The position numbers and the translations under genes were made by a program. 64,000 nt of DNA from Quadrisphaera setariae (GTDB lineage Bacteria > Actinomycetota > Actinomycetes > Actinomycetales > Quadrisphaeraceae). Below the pieces are notes generated by a model, which had not been told where the DNA came from, searched no databases, and saw only the letters and a list, made by a program, of their open reading frames with translations. Shown here piece after piece: positions 37,189-47,436 of the stretch. Every line of letters begins with the position of its first letter. Position 1 is the stretch's first letter. Location: contig NZ_VKAC01000017.1 in assembly GCF_008041935.1 (NCBI RefSeq), positions 25,961 through 89,960 on the forward strand, in the 5' to 3' direction.

Positions 37189-37246
37189 CGGCTCTCGCAC
37201 CGCCCCGCACCCCGCGAGGCGGCGCACCACGAGGGGAGGGCAGCCG

Positions 37247-39220
37247 GTGGGCCTGCTGCCGCAGATCACGAGTCCGCGCGACCTTCGCCGCCTCAGCGTC
37301 GCCGAGGTGCGCGAGCTGGCCGAGGAGCTGCGCACCTTCCTCGTGCGCGAGGTCAGCCGCACCGGCGGGCACCTGGGGCCCAACCTCGGGGTGGTGGAGC
37401 TGACCCTCGCCATCCACCGCACGTTCGACTCCCCGCGCGACACCGTCGTCTTCGACACCGGCCACCAGGCCTACGTGCACAAGCTCCTGACCGGCCGGCA
37501 GGACTTCTCCGGCCTGCGCAAGCGCGGCGGCCTGGCGGGCTACCCCAGCCGCGAGGAGTCCGTGCACGACGTCGTGGAGAACTCCCACGCCTCCACCTCG
37601 CTGAGCTGGGCGCACGGCATCGCTCAGGGCTTCGCGCTGCAGGGGCAGGCCGACCGGCACGTCGTCGCCGTCATCGGAGACGGCGCGCTCACCGGCGGCA
37701 TGGCCTGGGAGGCGCTGAACAACATCGCCGCCGACGTCGACCGGCGCCTCGTCGTCGTCGTCAACGACAACGGCCGCTCCTACGCGCCGACCATCGGCGG
37801 CATGGCCCACCACCTCGCCACGCTGCGCACCACGCGCGGCTACGAGCGCTTCCTCGAGTGGGGCAAGGCCACCCTCGCCCGCGGCGGCGCGCCGGGCCGG
37901 ATGGCCTACGACACCCTCCACGGGATGAAGAAGGGCCTCAAGGACTTCGTGGCCCCCCAGGGCCTCTTCGAGGACCTCGGCATGAAGTACATCGGCCCGG
38001 TGGACGGGCACGACGTCGAGGCGCTCGAGCACGCGCTCGGCCGGGCGAAGGCGTTCAGCGGGCCGGTGATCGTCCACGCGATGACCCGCAAGGGCAACGG
38101 CTTCTCCGCCGCCGAGACCGACGAGGCCGACAGGTTCCACGCCGTCGGCGTCATCGACCCCGACACCGGCCAGTCCCTGGCCCCCTCCGGCGGCGCGCCG
38201 ACGTGGACCAAGGTCTTCGCCGAGGAGATGGTCGAGGTCGGCCGCCGCCGTCCCGACGTCGTCGGCATCACCGCCGCGATGCTCATCCCGGTGGGCCTGC
38301 ACCGCTTCGCCGCCGAGCACCCCGACCGCGTCATCGACGTGGGGATCGCCGAGCAGCACGCCACGACGGCCGCCGCCGGCCTGGCGTTCACCGGCCTGCA
38401 CCCCGTGGTGGCCGTCTACTCGACGTTCCTCAACCGCGCCTTCGACCAGGTGCTGCTCGACGTCGCCCTCCACCGCGCGGGCGTGACCTTCGTGCTCGAC
38501 AGGGCCGGCATCACCGGCGACGACGGCCCCAGCCACCACGGCATCTGGGACATGAGCCTGCTCGCCCCCGTGCCCGGCCTGCGCCTGGCCGCTCCGCGCG
38601 ACGCGGCGACGCTGCGCGAGGAGCTCGCCGAGGCCCTCGACGTCGACGACGCCCCCACCGTCCTGCGCTTCTCCAAGGGCGCCGCCCCCGAGTCCGTCCC
38701 GGCCCTGGAGCGCCTCGGCGGCGCCGGAGGCGTCGACGTGCTCGCCCGCACCGGAACCCCCGGTGAGCGGGCGGAGCAGGGCCAGCGCGACGTGCTCGTG
38801 GTGGCGGTCGGCGCGTTCGCGCCGCTGGCCCTCGAGGTGGCCGACAGGCTCGCCGCCCACGGCATCAGCGCCACCGTCGTCGACCCCCGCTGGGTGCTCC
38901 CGGTGTCGCCGCTCGTCGTCGACCTCGCCCGGGACCACCGGCTCGTGCTCACCGTCGAGGACGGCGTGCGGACCGGGGGTGTGGGCTCGGCCACCGCGCA
39001 GGCGCTCGCGGACGCCGGCCTCGACGTCCCCACCAGTGCCGTGGGTGTGCCCGTGCGGTTCTGGGAGCACGGCAGCCGCGCCCAGGTGCTCGCCGCCGCA
39101 GGGCTGACCGCCCAGGACATCGCGCGGGGCGTCGCCGAGCGCATCGCCGGCCTGTCCGACGGCCCCGGAGCCGGAGCCGGTGCTGTCGGCCCCGGCGCGC
39201 CGGTGGCCGAGCGGGGCTGA
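37247..39220 (+). CDS. dxs: 1-deoxy-D-xylulose-5-phosphate synthase
   Basis: This 657-residue TPP enzyme makes DXP from pyruvate and glyceraldehyde 3-phosphate, the first step of the MEP isoprenoid pathway. It has the N-terminal [47 protein letters not shown] (catalytic His), the TPP motif [25 protein letters not shown], the pyrimidine-domain [16 protein letters not shown] and [14 protein letters not shown]. Its length and domain order are standard. GTG at 37247 was chosen because GAGGGGAGGG lies about 7 nt upstream and homologues start with xxLLxxIxSPxDLRxL. It is separated from other isoprenoid genes. Confidence 0.95.
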   Translation: MGLLPQITSPRDLRRLSVAEVRELAEELRTFLVREVSRTGGHLGPNLGVVELTLAIHRTFDSPRDTVVFDTGHQAYVHKLLTGRQDFSGLRKRGGLAGYPSREESVHDVVENSHASTSLSWAHGIAQGFALQGQADRHVVAVIGDGALTGGMAWEALNNIAADVDRRLVVVVNDNGRSYAPTIGGMAHHLATLRTTRGYERFLEWGKATLARGGAPGRMAYDTLHGMKKGLKDFVAPQGLFEDLGMKYIGPVDGHDVEALEHALGRAKAFSGPVIVHAMTRKGNGFSAAETDEADRFHAVGVIDPDTGQSLAPSGGAPTWTKVFAEEMVEVGRRRPDVVGITAAMLIPVGLHRFAAEHPDRVIDVGIAEQHATTAAAGLAFTGLHPVVAVYSTFLNRAFDQVLLDVALHRAGVTFVLDRAGITGDDGPSHHGIWDMSLLAPVPGLRLAAPRDAATLREELAEALDVDDAPTVLRFSKGAAPESVPALERLGGAGGVDVLARTGTPGERAEQGQRDVLVVAVGAFAPLALEVADRLAAHGISATVVDPRWVLPVSPLVVDLARDHRLVLTVEDGVRTGGVGSATAQALADAGLDVPTSAVGVPVRFWEHGSRAQVLAAAGLTAQDIARGVAERIAGLSDGPGAGAGAVGPGAPVAERG

Positions 39221-39239
39221 GCCGCGCCACCCTGCTCCC

Positions 39240-40313
39240 GTGGGGGAGCAGGACGACGACGTCGAGCCGCGGCTGGTGACGCGCGCGCAGGTGCAGCGCG
39301 CGGCGGAGAGCGCCGGGGTGCCCGAGGCGGCCGGCGCCCTGTGGGAGGCCCTGGTCGCAGCGCCGCCGGCACCCGCACCGGGGCGCCGCACGACGGGCGC
39401 CGAGGTGGCGGTCTACACCGGCGGCGTCATCGCCCTGCTGGCCATGTCGGTGTTCGCCGGCTCCGGGTGGGCGCAGTACGGGCCGCGGACCGGGCTGGTG
39501 GTCGTCAGCTCCTACCTCCTGGTGTTCGTCGTGGTGGCGGAGCTGCTGCGCCGCCGCGCCCGTCGCACGGGCGGGGGCGCGGCAGCCGCTGGCGTGGTCG
39601 CCGCCGTCGCCGTGTGCACGGTGCCGCTGGTGGTCTACGCCGCCCACGCCGCCACGGGTGCCCTGCGGCTGCCGCCCTACGCCGACTACGACGCCTTCGA
39701 CGACTGGGGCGGTTCGGCGTGGATGGCCATGGAGGTCTCCGCCGTGCTGGCGGCGGTGGCCGCGTGGCGGCGCCACCGCACGAGCTTCCTGCTGGCGCCC
39801 CTGGTGGCGGCGCTCGGCTCGCTCGTGCTGGACCTCGGTGACGCCGTCTCCAGCAGCTCCGGCGGTGACGCGGGCCGACAGGTGGCGGCGTGGCTGCTGG
39901 CGGTGGGCCTGGCCGCGGCGGGGGTGGCGCTGGACCGGCGCGGGCTGCGCCGGGAGGCCTTCTGGCCCCACCTCGGCGCGCTGCTGTCCGCGGGCCTGGC
40001 GGTGCTGCTGCTCGAGGGTGGTGGCACGCCCACCGCGCTCGCCTACCTGGCGCTCGGTGCGGTGTCCATCGCCGCAGGTGTGGCGCTGGACCGCCGCGTG
40101 CACCTGGCGCTCGGTGGGCTCTACCTCGTGGGGGCGCTGTCGTACTTCGCGTTCGACGTCTTCGGCGACACCGTGCTGTTCGCCCCCGCCCTCGCGGTGA
40201 TCGGCCTGCTGGTGCTCCTCGGAGGGGTGCTCCTGGCCCGTCGACGCCGCGGTGGGGGCTCCGCGGCCCTCAGCGCACCCAGCGAGGAGCCAGGGCCACC
40301 TCGTCCCGGGTGA
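39240..40313 (+). CDS. Polytopic membrane protein, function unknown
   Basis: This 357-residue protein has an N-terminal cytoplasmic helix-turn segment (RLVTRAQVQRAAESAGVPEAAGALWEAL, about residues 10-38) followed by about ten membrane spans, with VYTGGVIALLAMSVFAGSGW first. The N-terminal pattern resembles DUF2157-type proteins, which precede their spans with a short soluble region, but this is not a firm match. The start GTG at 39240 has CACCCT (39228-39233) 6 nt upstream and no Shine-Dalgarno, suggesting a promoter of its own although dxs ends only 19 nt earlier. Its last 44 nt overlap the convergent gene at 40270. Confidence 0.68.
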   Translation: MGEQDDDVEPRLVTRAQVQRAAESAGVPEAAGALWEALVAAPPAPAPGRRTTGAEVAVYTGGVIALLAMSVFAGSGWAQYGPRTGLVVVSSYLLVFVVVAELLRRRARRTGGGAAAAGVVAAVAVCTVPLVVYAAHAATGALRLPPYADYDAFDDWGGSAWMAMEVSAVLAAVAAWRRHRTSFLLAPLVAALGSLVLDLGDAVSSSSGGDAGRQVAAWLLAVGLAAAGVALDRRGLRREAFWPHLGALLSAGLAVLLLEGGGTPTALAYLALGAVSIAAGVALDRRVHLALGGLYLVGALSYFAFDVFGDTVLFAPALAVIGLLVLLGGVLLARRRRGGGSAALSAPSEEPGPPRPG

Positions 40314-41202
40314 CCAGCGCCGGCCGGGACAGCCCGCGGCGGTCGGGCTCGGTGGCGGTCCAGGCGGCGGTGACGAAGTCGGCGTCGACGTGGGCCAGGT
40401 CCGTCCAGCCGCGCATCCTCGAGGGGACCGCGACCACCCGCAGGCCCGTGCCGTCCGCCTCGGCCAGCCACCGCCGCAGCGGCGCCGACGCGAGCAGCGT
40501 GAGGGCGTCGCAGCCGTCGGTGGGCTCCACCACGGTCACGGCCTGGGCGGGGGCGCGGTCCGGGTGCTCGCGCGTCTCGTGCTCGACCACCCGCGCGCGC
40601 AGCTCCCGCTCCACGTGCTGGGCGGCGGCGCGTCCCGCGCCCTCCAGGTGGGCTGCCGCGGCGCACCAGGCGGCGTCGGCGTCCAGGGGCTGCCGGCCGG
40701 CGGCCACGGACTCGGCGTCGAGCCGTGCCAGCAGGTCCGGCCACAGCGGCACCGGGTCGGCCTCGCCGGGGACGGCGCCGACCAGACCGAGACCCACGTC
40801 CAGCGCGCCTCCGCCGACGGACGTGCGCACCCACGCGGGCCCGGGGTGCAGGGCACCACCGCGCGGCAGCGCCAGGGGCCGCAGGCAGCCGTGCAGCGCC
40901 TCGTGGGTGACCGCGGCGTGGGCCCGCAGCCAGCTGCGCAGGCGGGGCCGGGTGTCGGGGTGGTCGCCGGGCCGGTCCCCGAGGACCTCCTCGACCGCTG
41001 CCGCCGGCAGGTGGCGGGCGCCGCGTGGGCCCGCCACCACCAGTCCGTCGGACGCGGGCACCAGGTCGACGTCGTCCAGCACGCACACCTCGAGCAGCAC
41101 CTGGCGCACGCGCAGCCGCTGCGACGCGTCGCCGGCGCCGGGCGCCACCGTCGACGGCGCGGCGTCCGCGGACGGGGCGGAGCGGGAGGGGTCGTGGAGC
41201 AC
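40270..41202 (-). CDS. Hypothetical protein, 310 residues
   Basis: I do not recognise a family. It is a soluble protein with no transmembrane span and few clear motifs. Segments that look conserved in style are RLRVRQVLLEVCVLDDVDLV (about 32-51), RLRSWLRAHAAVTHEALHGCLRPL, GPAWVRTSVGGGALDVGLGLVG, and the C-terminus VVAVPSRMRGWTDLAHVDADF followed by ALVTRDEVALAPRWVR. The Trp- and Asp-rich central part suggests a globular alpha/beta fold. GTG at 41202-41200 was chosen because TACGTT ends 6 nt upstream. The first 30 residues are Ser/Ala-rich and probably disordered. Confidence 0.68.
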   Translation of the reverse strand: MLHDPSRSAPSADAAPSTVAPGAGDASQRLRVRQVLLEVCVLDDVDLVPASDGLVVAGPRGARHLPAAAVEEVLGDRPGDHPDTRPRLRSWLRAHAAVTHEALHGCLRPLALPRGGALHPGPAWVRTSVGGGALDVGLGLVGAVPGEADPVPLWPDLLARLDAESVAAGRQPLDADAAWCAAAAHLEGAGRAAAQHVERELRARVVEHETREHPDRAPAQAVTVVEPTDGCDALTLLASAPLRRWLAEADGTGLRVVAVPSRMRGWTDLAHVDADFVTAAWTATEPDRRGLSRPALVTRDEVALAPRWVR

Positions 41203-41208
41203 CTGCCG

Positions 41209-41214
41209 AACGTA
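41209..41214 (-). promoter_or_regulatory. -10 element of leaderless transcript
   Basis: TACGTT on the minus strand ends 6 nt before the GTG at 41202. No ribosome-binding site lies between. Confidence 0.5.
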
Positions 41215-41402
41215 GCCACCAGCGCCGACAGCGCCCTGTCGGAGGTGCGCCACCCGGGTCCGGCCGGGGGAGCGGTGCGGGCCGACCAGGCGCCGTCGTG
41301 ACGCAGCGCAGCAGCCCGGTACCCGGTCTCGCCGCGCTCCCGCTGGGAGCTCGCCGCCTCCCGGCTGGCAGTCGGGTCCCGACAGGACGAGGATGCGCCG
41401 GC

Positions 41403-42926
41403 GTGAGTCTGTGGCGCACCAAGTCCGTCGAGGCGTCGATCGCCGACACCGAGGAACCCGAGCACTCCCTCAAGAAGGGCCTCGGTGCCCTCGACCTCGT
41501 GGTCTTCGGGGTGGGCGTCAGCGTGGGGGCCGGCATCTTCGTGCTCACGGGCACGGCGGCCGCCACGAACGCCGGACCGGCGGTGGCGCTGTCCTTCGTC
41601 ATCGCTGCGGTCGCGTGCGCGCTCGCCGCGGTCTGCTACGCCGAGTTCGCCAGCACCGTCCCCGTGGCGGGCAGCGCGTACACCTTCTCCTTCGCCACCC
41701 TCGGCGAGCTGGTGGCGTGGACCATCGGGTGGGACCTCGTGCTCGAGTTCGTGGTCGGTGCGGCCGCGGTGTCGACGTCCTTCTCCGCCTACCTCCAGGT
41801 CGTGCTCGGGCAGGTCGGGATCACCCTGCCGGCGGCGGTCTCCGGTGTCGAGGACGGGGTGGTCAACCTGCCCGCAGCCCTGCTGGTGCTCGCCCTCACC
41901 GCCGTCATCGCCACCGGCATCAAGCTCTCCAGCCGGCTCAACCAGGTGCTCACCGCCATCAAGGTGGGCGTGGTGCTGCTCGTCATCGTCGTCGGCGCCT
42001 TCTACGTCTCCACCGCCAACTGGTCGCCCTTCGTCCCGCCGTCGCAGGGCTCGGGCGGGTCGGGCGGCGGTGAGGAGAGCGCCCTCACCACGCCGCTCGT
42101 GCAGACGCTGTTCGGCCTGGAGCCCTCGGTCTTCGGCGTGGGCGGCGTGGTCGCCGCGGCCGCGCTGGTCTTCTTCGCCTTCATCGGCTTCGACGTGGTG
42201 GCGACCACCGCCGAGGAGACCCGCCGGCCGCAGCGCGACGTGCCCATCGGCATCCTCGGGTCCCTGGCCGTCGTCACCGTGCTGTACGTCGCGGTGTCGC
42301 TCATCGTCACCGGGGTCCGGCCGTACACCGAGATCGACCCCGACGACGGCGCTCCGCTCGCCACCGCCTTCACCGCCATCGGGGTGGGCTGGATGGGCTC
42401 GGTCGTGGCCGTGGGCGCCTGCCTGGGCCTCATCGCCGTCACGATGATCCTCATCATCGGGCAGACCCGGGTCGCCTTCGCCATGGCCCGCGACGGCCTG
42501 CTGCCGCGCTCGCTGGCGCGCACCGACCCCCGCACGGGCACCCCGGTGCGCATCACGGTCATCACCGGCACCGTCATCGCGGTGCTGGCGGCGTTCGTCC
42601 CGCTGTCCGAGCTCAGCCTGCTGGTCAACATCGGCACCCTGTTCGCCTTCATCCTCGTCTCGGTGGGCGTGGTGGTGCTGCGGCGCACCCGGCCCGACCT
42701 GCAGCGCTCGTTCCGGGTGCCGGTGGTGGGCCTGGTCGCGTCGCTGTCCGTGCTCGCCTGCCTCTACCTGATGCTCAACCTCACGCTGGAGACGTGGCTG
42801 CGCTTCCTGGTCTGGATGGCGCTCGGCTACGTCGTGTACTTCGCCTACGCCCGCCGGCACAGCGTCCTGGCACGGCACCCCGAGCGGACCGGCACCAGCA
42901 CCCACGACGAGAGGACGCGACGATGA
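41403..42926 (+). CDS. APC amino-acid permease, cationic-amino-acid-transporter (CAT) type
   Basis: This 507-residue protein has about 12-14 spans. After a cytoplasmic start (LWRTKSVEASIADTEEPEHSLKKGLGALD, typical of the CAT/YfnA group), TM1 carries GVGVSVGAGIFVLTG with the substrate-binding G-x-G-A-G loop. Also present are YAEFASTVPVAGSAYTFSF and VFFAFIGFDVVATTAEETRRP. The extracellular loop near residue 210-225 is Gly/Ser-rich. The substrate is likely a cationic or other amino acid. GAGGA lies 9-12 nt before the GTG. The stop overlaps the next ATG (ATGA, 42923). Confidence 0.88.
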   Translation: MSLWRTKSVEASIADTEEPEHSLKKGLGALDLVVFGVGVSVGAGIFVLTGTAAATNAGPAVALSFVIAAVACALAAVCYAEFASTVPVAGSAYTFSFATLGELVAWTIGWDLVLEFVVGAAAVSTSFSAYLQVVLGQVGITLPAAVSGVEDGVVNLPAALLVLALTAVIATGIKLSSRLNQVLTAIKVGVVLLVIVVGAFYVSTANWSPFVPPSQGSGGSGGGEESALTTPLVQTLFGLEPSVFGVGGVVAAAALVFFAFIGFDVVATTAEETRRPQRDVPIGILGSLAVVTVLYVAVSLIVTGVRPYTEIDPDDGAPLATAFTAIGVGWMGSVVAVGACLGLIAVTMILIIGQTRVAFAMARDGLLPRSLARTDPRTGTPVRITVITGTVIAVLAAFVPLSELSLLVNIGTLFAFILVSVGVVVLRRTRPDLQRSFRVPVVGLVASLSVLACLYLMLNLTLETWLRFLVWMALGYVVYFAYARRHSVLARHPERTGTSTHDERTRR

Positions 42927-44350
42927 GCACGCGCACCGACGACCAGACCGCGGGCGGCGGCCACGGGGGTGGCCACGGGGGCGGTCTCCAGAAGGGCCTG
43001 AGCCAGCGCCACCTCACGATGATCGCCATCGGCGGCGTCATCGGGGCCGGCCTGTTCGTGGGGTCGGGCGAGGTCATCCGCACCACCGGACCGGGGGCGT
43101 TCCTCACCTACGCCCTCACCGGCGTGCTGGTCATCCTCGTCATGCGGATGCTGGGGGAGATGGCCACGGCCAACCCCGGCACGGGCTCGTTCAGCGACTA
43201 CGCCCGCTCGGCCCTGGGGAACTGGGCGGGCTTCTCCACCGCGTGGCTCTACTGGTACTTCTGGGTCATCGTCGTCGGCTTCGAGGCCGTGGCCGGCGCC
43301 CGGATCATCCAGCTGTACGTCGACGTCCCGCTGTGGCTCGTCTCGCTCGTGCTCATGGTGCTCATGACCGTGACCAACCTCGTCTCGGTGCGCTCCTTCG
43401 GGGAGTTCGAGTACTGGTTCGCCGGCATCAAGGTCGCGGCGATCGTGCTGTTCCTCCTGCTGGGCGGCCTGTTCGTGCTCGGGGTGTGGCCAGGGGCGTC
43501 GATGGACTTCTCCGGCCTCACCAACGGCGCGCAGGGCAGCACGGGCTTCTTCCCCAACGGGGTCGGGGCGGTCTTCAGCTCGATCGTCGTCGTCGTCTTC
43601 TCGATGGTCGGGGCGGAGATCGCGACGATCGCGGCCGCGGAGTCGAAGGACCCGGTCAAGGCCGTCGCCCGCGCCACCCGCAGCGTGGTGGTCCGCGTGG
43701 CGATCTTCTTCGTCGGCTCGATCTTCCTGCTCGTGTGCATCGTCCCGTGGGACTCCGAGGAGCTGCGGGCCTCGCCGTACGCCGCGGCCCTCGGCGCGAT
43801 GGGCATCCCCTACGCGCCGCTGGTGATGAACCTCGTGGTGCTCACGGCCGTGCTGAGCTGCCTGAACTCCGGCCTCTACACGGCGTCGCGGATGCTCTTC
43901 GTGCTCGCTGACCGGCACGAGGCGCCGAAGGCGCTGGTGCGCCTCGGTCCCGGCGGCGTCCCGCGGGCGGCCATCCTCACCTCCACGGTGGTCGGGTTCC
44001 TGTGCGTCATCGCGGCCGCCATCGACCCCGAGGGCGTCTTCCTGTTCCTGCTGAACTCCTCGGGCGCCGTGATCCTCTTCGTCTACCTGCTGATCGCCGT
44101 GAGCCAGCTGGTGCTGCGCCGGCGCACCGACCCCGAGAAGCTCGTCGTGAAGATGTGGCTCTTCCCGGTGCTGACGGTCGTCGCGATCGTCGCGATCCTG
44201 GCCATCCTCGTGGCGATGGGCTTCAACGACGGCACGCGCACGCAGCTGTTCCTGAGCCTGGGCAGCTGGGCGGTGCTCCTCCTGCTGTTCGCCGTGACGG
44301 CGGGCCGGCGCCGCGCCGCCCGGGAGCGTCAGAGGTCAGCGGCATCATGA
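42923..44350 (+). CDS. APC amino-acid permease, AAT/GABA-permease type
   Basis: This 475-residue amino-acid/H+ symporter of the AAT family has a Gly/His-rich N-terminus (AGGGHGGGHGGGLQKGL), then LSQRHLTMIAIGGVIGAGLFVGSG, the family hallmark. Other motifs are MLGEMATANPGTGSFSDYAR, WLYWYFWVIVVGFEAVAGA and SMVGAEIATIAAAESKDPVKAV, as in GabP, CycA and AnsP. GABA, proline, asparagine or D-alanine are possible substrates. The HGGG repeat could bind metal, but this is speculative. It is coupled to the previous permease; an unrelated-family permease pair in one operon suggests use of one amino-acid mixture. Confidence 0.9.
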   Translation: MSTRTDDQTAGGGHGGGHGGGLQKGLSQRHLTMIAIGGVIGAGLFVGSGEVIRTTGPGAFLTYALTGVLVILVMRMLGEMATANPGTGSFSDYARSALGNWAGFSTAWLYWYFWVIVVGFEAVAGARIIQLYVDVPLWLVSLVLMVLMTVTNLVSVRSFGEFEYWFAGIKVAAIVLFLLLGGLFVLGVWPGASMDFSGLTNGAQGSTGFFPNGVGAVFSSIVVVVFSMVGAEIATIAAAESKDPVKAVARATRSVVVRVAIFFVGSIFLLVCIVPWDSEELRASPYAAALGAMGIPYAPLVMNLVVLTAVLSCLNSGLYTASRMLFVLADRHEAPKALVRLGPGGVPRAAILTSTVVGFLCVIAAAIDPEGVFLFLLNSSGAVILFVYLLIAVSQLVLRRRTDPEKLVVKMWLFPVLTVVAIVAILAILVAMGFNDGTRTQLFLSLGSWAVLLLLFAVTAGRRRAARERQRSAAS

Positions 44351-44354
44351 CGGC

Positions 44355-46289
44355 GTGAGCATCGAGGGCACCGCCTGGGGCGTCCTGTACAAGACCGCCT
44401 ACGGCCAGCAGGACCAGCGCCCGTTCTCCCGCGCCACCCTGCGCCGGGTGCTGGCCTTCGCCCGCCCGCACCGGGCGCGCATCGGCTGGTTCCTGCTCGT
44501 GGGGATCGTCGAGGCGGTGCTGACGGTGGCCACGCCGCTGCTCGCCGGCCGGGTGGTGCAGGCCATCACCGAGCGCGAGGCCTCGTCGGTGGTGGTGGGC
44601 CTGGCGGCGCTCATCGCGGTGATCGCCCTGCTCGAGGCGGGCGCGAGCATGCTCAGCCGCTGGCTCTCGTCCACCCTGGGGGAGTCGGTCATCCTCGACC
44701 TGCGCACCACCGTGTACGACCACGTGCAGCGCCAGCCGGTCGCCTTCTTCACCCGCACCCGCACGGGCGCGCTGGTCAGCCGGCTCAACTCCGACGTCCT
44801 CGGCGCCCAGCGCGCCTTCAGCGACACCCTCGTGGGCATCGTGTCCAACACGGTGACGCTGCTGCTCACCCTGGGCGTGATGCTGGCGCTGAGCTGGCCG
44901 ATCACCGTGCTGGCGCTGGTCCTCCTGCCGCTGTTCCTCGTCCCCGCCCGCCGCGTCGGCCGCCGCCTGGCGGGGCTGCAGCGCGAGGCCGCCGGCCACA
45001 ACGCCGCCATGACCGACCAGACCACCGAGCGGTTCTCCGCCGCGGGCGCCACCCTGGTCAAGCTCATGGGCGACCCGGCCCGGGAGTCCGCCGAGTACGC
45101 GGCGCGCGCTCAGCGCGTGCGCGACATCGGCGTGCGCACCGCCGTCGTCTCCTTCTCCTTCGTCACGGCCCTCGTGCTGGTCTCCGCCCTCGCCCTGGCG
45201 CTCGTCTACGGCCTGGGCGGCTTCCTCGCGCTGCGGGGCACCCTCGAGGCCGGCACCGTGGTGAGCCTCGCGCTGCTGCTCACCCGGCTCTACGCCCCGC
45301 TGACGGCGCTGGCCAGCGCACGGCTCGACATCATGCAGGCCCTCGTGAGCTTCGAGCGCGTCTTCGAGGTGCTCGACCTCGAGCCCCTGGTGCGCGAACG
45401 GCCCGACCCGGTGCCTCTGCCCGACGGGCCGCTGGCCGTGGAGCTCGACCGCGTCTGCTTCTCCTACCCCTCCGCCGAGCAGGTCTCGCTGGCCTCCCTG
45501 GAGGACGTCGCCGTGCTCGACCCGCGGGGTGGCACGCAGGTGCTCCACGGCGTCTCCTTCCGCGCCGAGCCCGGTCAGGTGGTCGCGCTCGTGGGTTCCT
45601 CCGGGGCCGGCAAGTCGACCACCGCCTCCCTGCTGCCGCGCCTGTACGACGTCGACACCGGCGCCGTCCGCCTCGGCGGGGTCGACGTGCGCGACCTGTC
45701 CTTCGCCGACCTGCGCTCCGCCGTCGGCGTGGTCACCCAGGACGGCCACCTCTTCCACGAGTCCCTGCGCTCCAACCTCCAGCTCGCCGCGCCCGGCGCC
45801 ACCGACGAGCAGCTGTGGGACGCCCTCGACCGCGCCCGCCTGCGCGAGGTGGTCCTCGACCTGCCCGACGGCCTCGACACCGTGGTCGGCGAGCGCGGCT
45901 ACCGCCTCTCCGGCGGGGAGCGCCAGCGCCTCACCATCGCCCGGCTGCTGCTCGCCTCGCCGCGCGTCGTGGTGCTCGACGAGGCGACCGCCCACCTCGA
46001 CTCCACCTCCGAGGCCGCCGTGCAGGCCGCGCTGGGGGAGGCGCTCGCGGGCCGCACCGCGCTCGTCATCGCCCACCGGCTCTCCACGGTGCGCTCCGCC
46101 GACCTCATCCTCGTGGTGGAGCACGGGCGCATCGTCGAGCGCGGCACGCACACCGAGCTGCTCGCGCTGGGCGGGCGGTACGCGGAGCTGCACGCCACCC
46201 AGTTCGCCGCCGGAGCAGCCGAGGAGCCCCACCCGGCCGGCGAGGACGACGACGACGCGCGCCGCCGGCAGGAGCCCACCCGTGCCTGA
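44355..46289 (+). CDS. ABC exporter half-transporter (permease fused to ATPase)
   Basis: This 644-residue type IV ABC protein has six spans (about 40-330) followed by the nucleotide-binding domain: Walker A GSSGAGKST (about 415), Q-loop VVTQDGHLF, signature LSGGERQRL, Walker B VVVLDEATAHLD and switch His in IAHRLSTVRSADLI. The N-terminus GTAWGVLYKTAYGQQ is characteristic of an actinobacterial subgroup. The insertion SYPSAEQVSLASLEDVAVLD between the first strand and Walker A is also a mark of that subgroup. The acidic tail is disordered. The substrate is unknown. It begins 4 nt after the GABA-type permease and may also have a leaderless promoter (CATCAT, 44343-44348). Confidence 0.88.
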   Translation: MSIEGTAWGVLYKTAYGQQDQRPFSRATLRRVLAFARPHRARIGWFLLVGIVEAVLTVATPLLAGRVVQAITEREASSVVVGLAALIAVIALLEAGASMLSRWLSSTLGESVILDLRTTVYDHVQRQPVAFFTRTRTGALVSRLNSDVLGAQRAFSDTLVGIVSNTVTLLLTLGVMLALSWPITVLALVLLPLFLVPARRVGRRLAGLQREAAGHNAAMTDQTTERFSAAGATLVKLMGDPARESAEYAARAQRVRDIGVRTAVVSFSFVTALVLVSALALALVYGLGGFLALRGTLEAGTVVSLALLLTRLYAPLTALASARLDIMQALVSFERVFEVLDLEPLVRERPDPVPLPDGPLAVELDRVCFSYPSAEQVSLASLEDVAVLDPRGGTQVLHGVSFRAEPGQVVALVGSSGAGKSTTASLLPRLYDVDTGAVRLGGVDVRDLSFADLRSAVGVVTQDGHLFHESLRSNLQLAAPGATDEQLWDALDRARLREVVLDLPDGLDTVVGERGYRLSGGERQRLTIARLLLASPRVVVLDEATAHLDSTSEAAVQAALGEALAGRTALVIAHRLSTVRSADLILVVEHGRIVERGTHTELLALGGRYAELHATQFAAGAAEEPHPAGEDDDDARRRQEPTRA

Positions 46290-47424
46290 CGCCGTGCCCG
46301 CGCCCGTCGCGGACCTCACCGCCGAGGACGTCGCGCGGCTCCGCCTGGTCTCCCAGCGCCTCGTGCCGCACCCGGTGCTGGGACTGCCGCCGGACCCGGT
46401 GGCCGCCGTGGCGCACCTGCTGGCGGTGCAGGCGCAGGACCTGCCCGCTGCGCACGTCGCGGTCGCGAGCCGCACCGCGGCGCGCGGCGCGGCGGCCGTC
46501 CGCGCCGCGCTCGACGGTGGTGCGCTGGTGCGGACGTGGCCGATGCGGGGCACGCTGCACCTGCTCACCGCCGCCGACGCCGGGTGGATGACGCGCCTCC
46601 TCGGCCCGCGGGCCCTCAGGGCGGCGGCCAAGCGCTGGCTGGACGTCGGCCTCGACGACGCCGCCTTCGAGCGCGCCCGGGCGGTGGCGCGCGAGCGGCT
46701 GGCCGACGGCCCCGCCAGCCGCGACGAGCTGGGCTCCGCGTGGACGGAGGCCGGCTTCGAGCCCGGCACGTCCACCACGTACCGCCTCCTCAACGGTCTG
46801 GCCACGCGGGGCGAGCTGGTGCTGGGGCCAGTGCGCGGCGGAGACCAGCTCGTCGTGCGCGCCGACGCGTGGCTGCCCGCCGGGGCCCGCCGCGAGGACG
46901 AGCCCGACGAGGTGCTCCTCGCCGAGCTGGCCGCTCGCTACGTCGCGAGCCACGGCCCGGCTTCCGTGCCCGACCTCGTGCGCTGGACGTTCCTCACCAC
47001 CGGGGTGGTGAGGCGCGCGGTCGCGGCCGCGCACGCCGCTGGACGCCTCGTGGCGGTGACCTGCGAGGGACGCACCCTGCTCGGTGGTCCTGACCTGGTC
47101 GACCTCGTCGCGGACCTCGACGCCGTGCGCGAGGCGACGCGGGGTGTGCTGCTCACGGCCGCGTTCGACGAGCTGGTGCTCGGCTACGCCGACCGCACCG
47201 CCACCCTGGCCGCCGAGCTGGAGGTGCTCGTGGTGCCCGGTGGCAACGGGATGTTCAAGCCCGTCGTCGTGGCGGACGGCCGGGCCGTCGGCACGTGGGC
47301 CCGCGCGGGGAGCAAGCGCGACCGCCTCGTGGTCACGCCGTTCGCGGAGCCGTTCCCCGCCGGCGTCGCCGCCGCCTGCCAGGAGGCCTTCTCAGCGCTG
47401 CCGCTGCCCCCACCCGGCCGCTGA
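46282..47424 (+). CDS. AlkZ-like winged-helix protein, possible DNA glycosylase
   Basis: This 380-residue member of the HTH_42 (AlkZ/YcaQ-like, AZL) superfamily has the catalytic-loop signature LLAVQAQDLPAAHVAVASR, where Q50-A-Q52 matches the QxQ motif of AlkZ, the crosslink-unhooking glycosylase of antibiotic producers. Next come VRTWPMRGTLHLLTAADAGWM, SRDELGSAWTEAGFEPGTST (winged helix), ADAWLPAG and the C-terminal LTAAFDELVLGYADRTATL and GNGMFKPVVVADGRAVGTW. This is a standard-length protein, common in actinobacteria and mostly uncharacterised. It overlaps the ABC gene by 8 nt, with GGAG 8 nt upstream of the GTG. Confidence 0.82.
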   Translation: MPDAVPAPVADLTAEDVARLRLVSQRLVPHPVLGLPPDPVAAVAHLLAVQAQDLPAAHVAVASRTAARGAAAVRAALDGGALVRTWPMRGTLHLLTAADAGWMTRLLGPRALRAAAKRWLDVGLDDAAFERARAVARERLADGPASRDELGSAWTEAGFEPGTSTTYRLLNGLATRGELVLGPVRGGDQLVVRADAWLPAGARREDEPDEVLLAELAARYVASHGPASVPDLVRWTFLTTGVVRRAVAAAHAAGRLVAVTCEGRTLLGGPDLVDLVADLDAVREATRGVLLTAAFDELVLGYADRTATLAAELEVLVVPGGNGMFKPVVVADGRAVGTWARAGSKRDRLVVTPFAEPFPAGVAAACQEAFSALPLPPPGR

Positions 47425-47436
47425 CCCCGTCCCTGA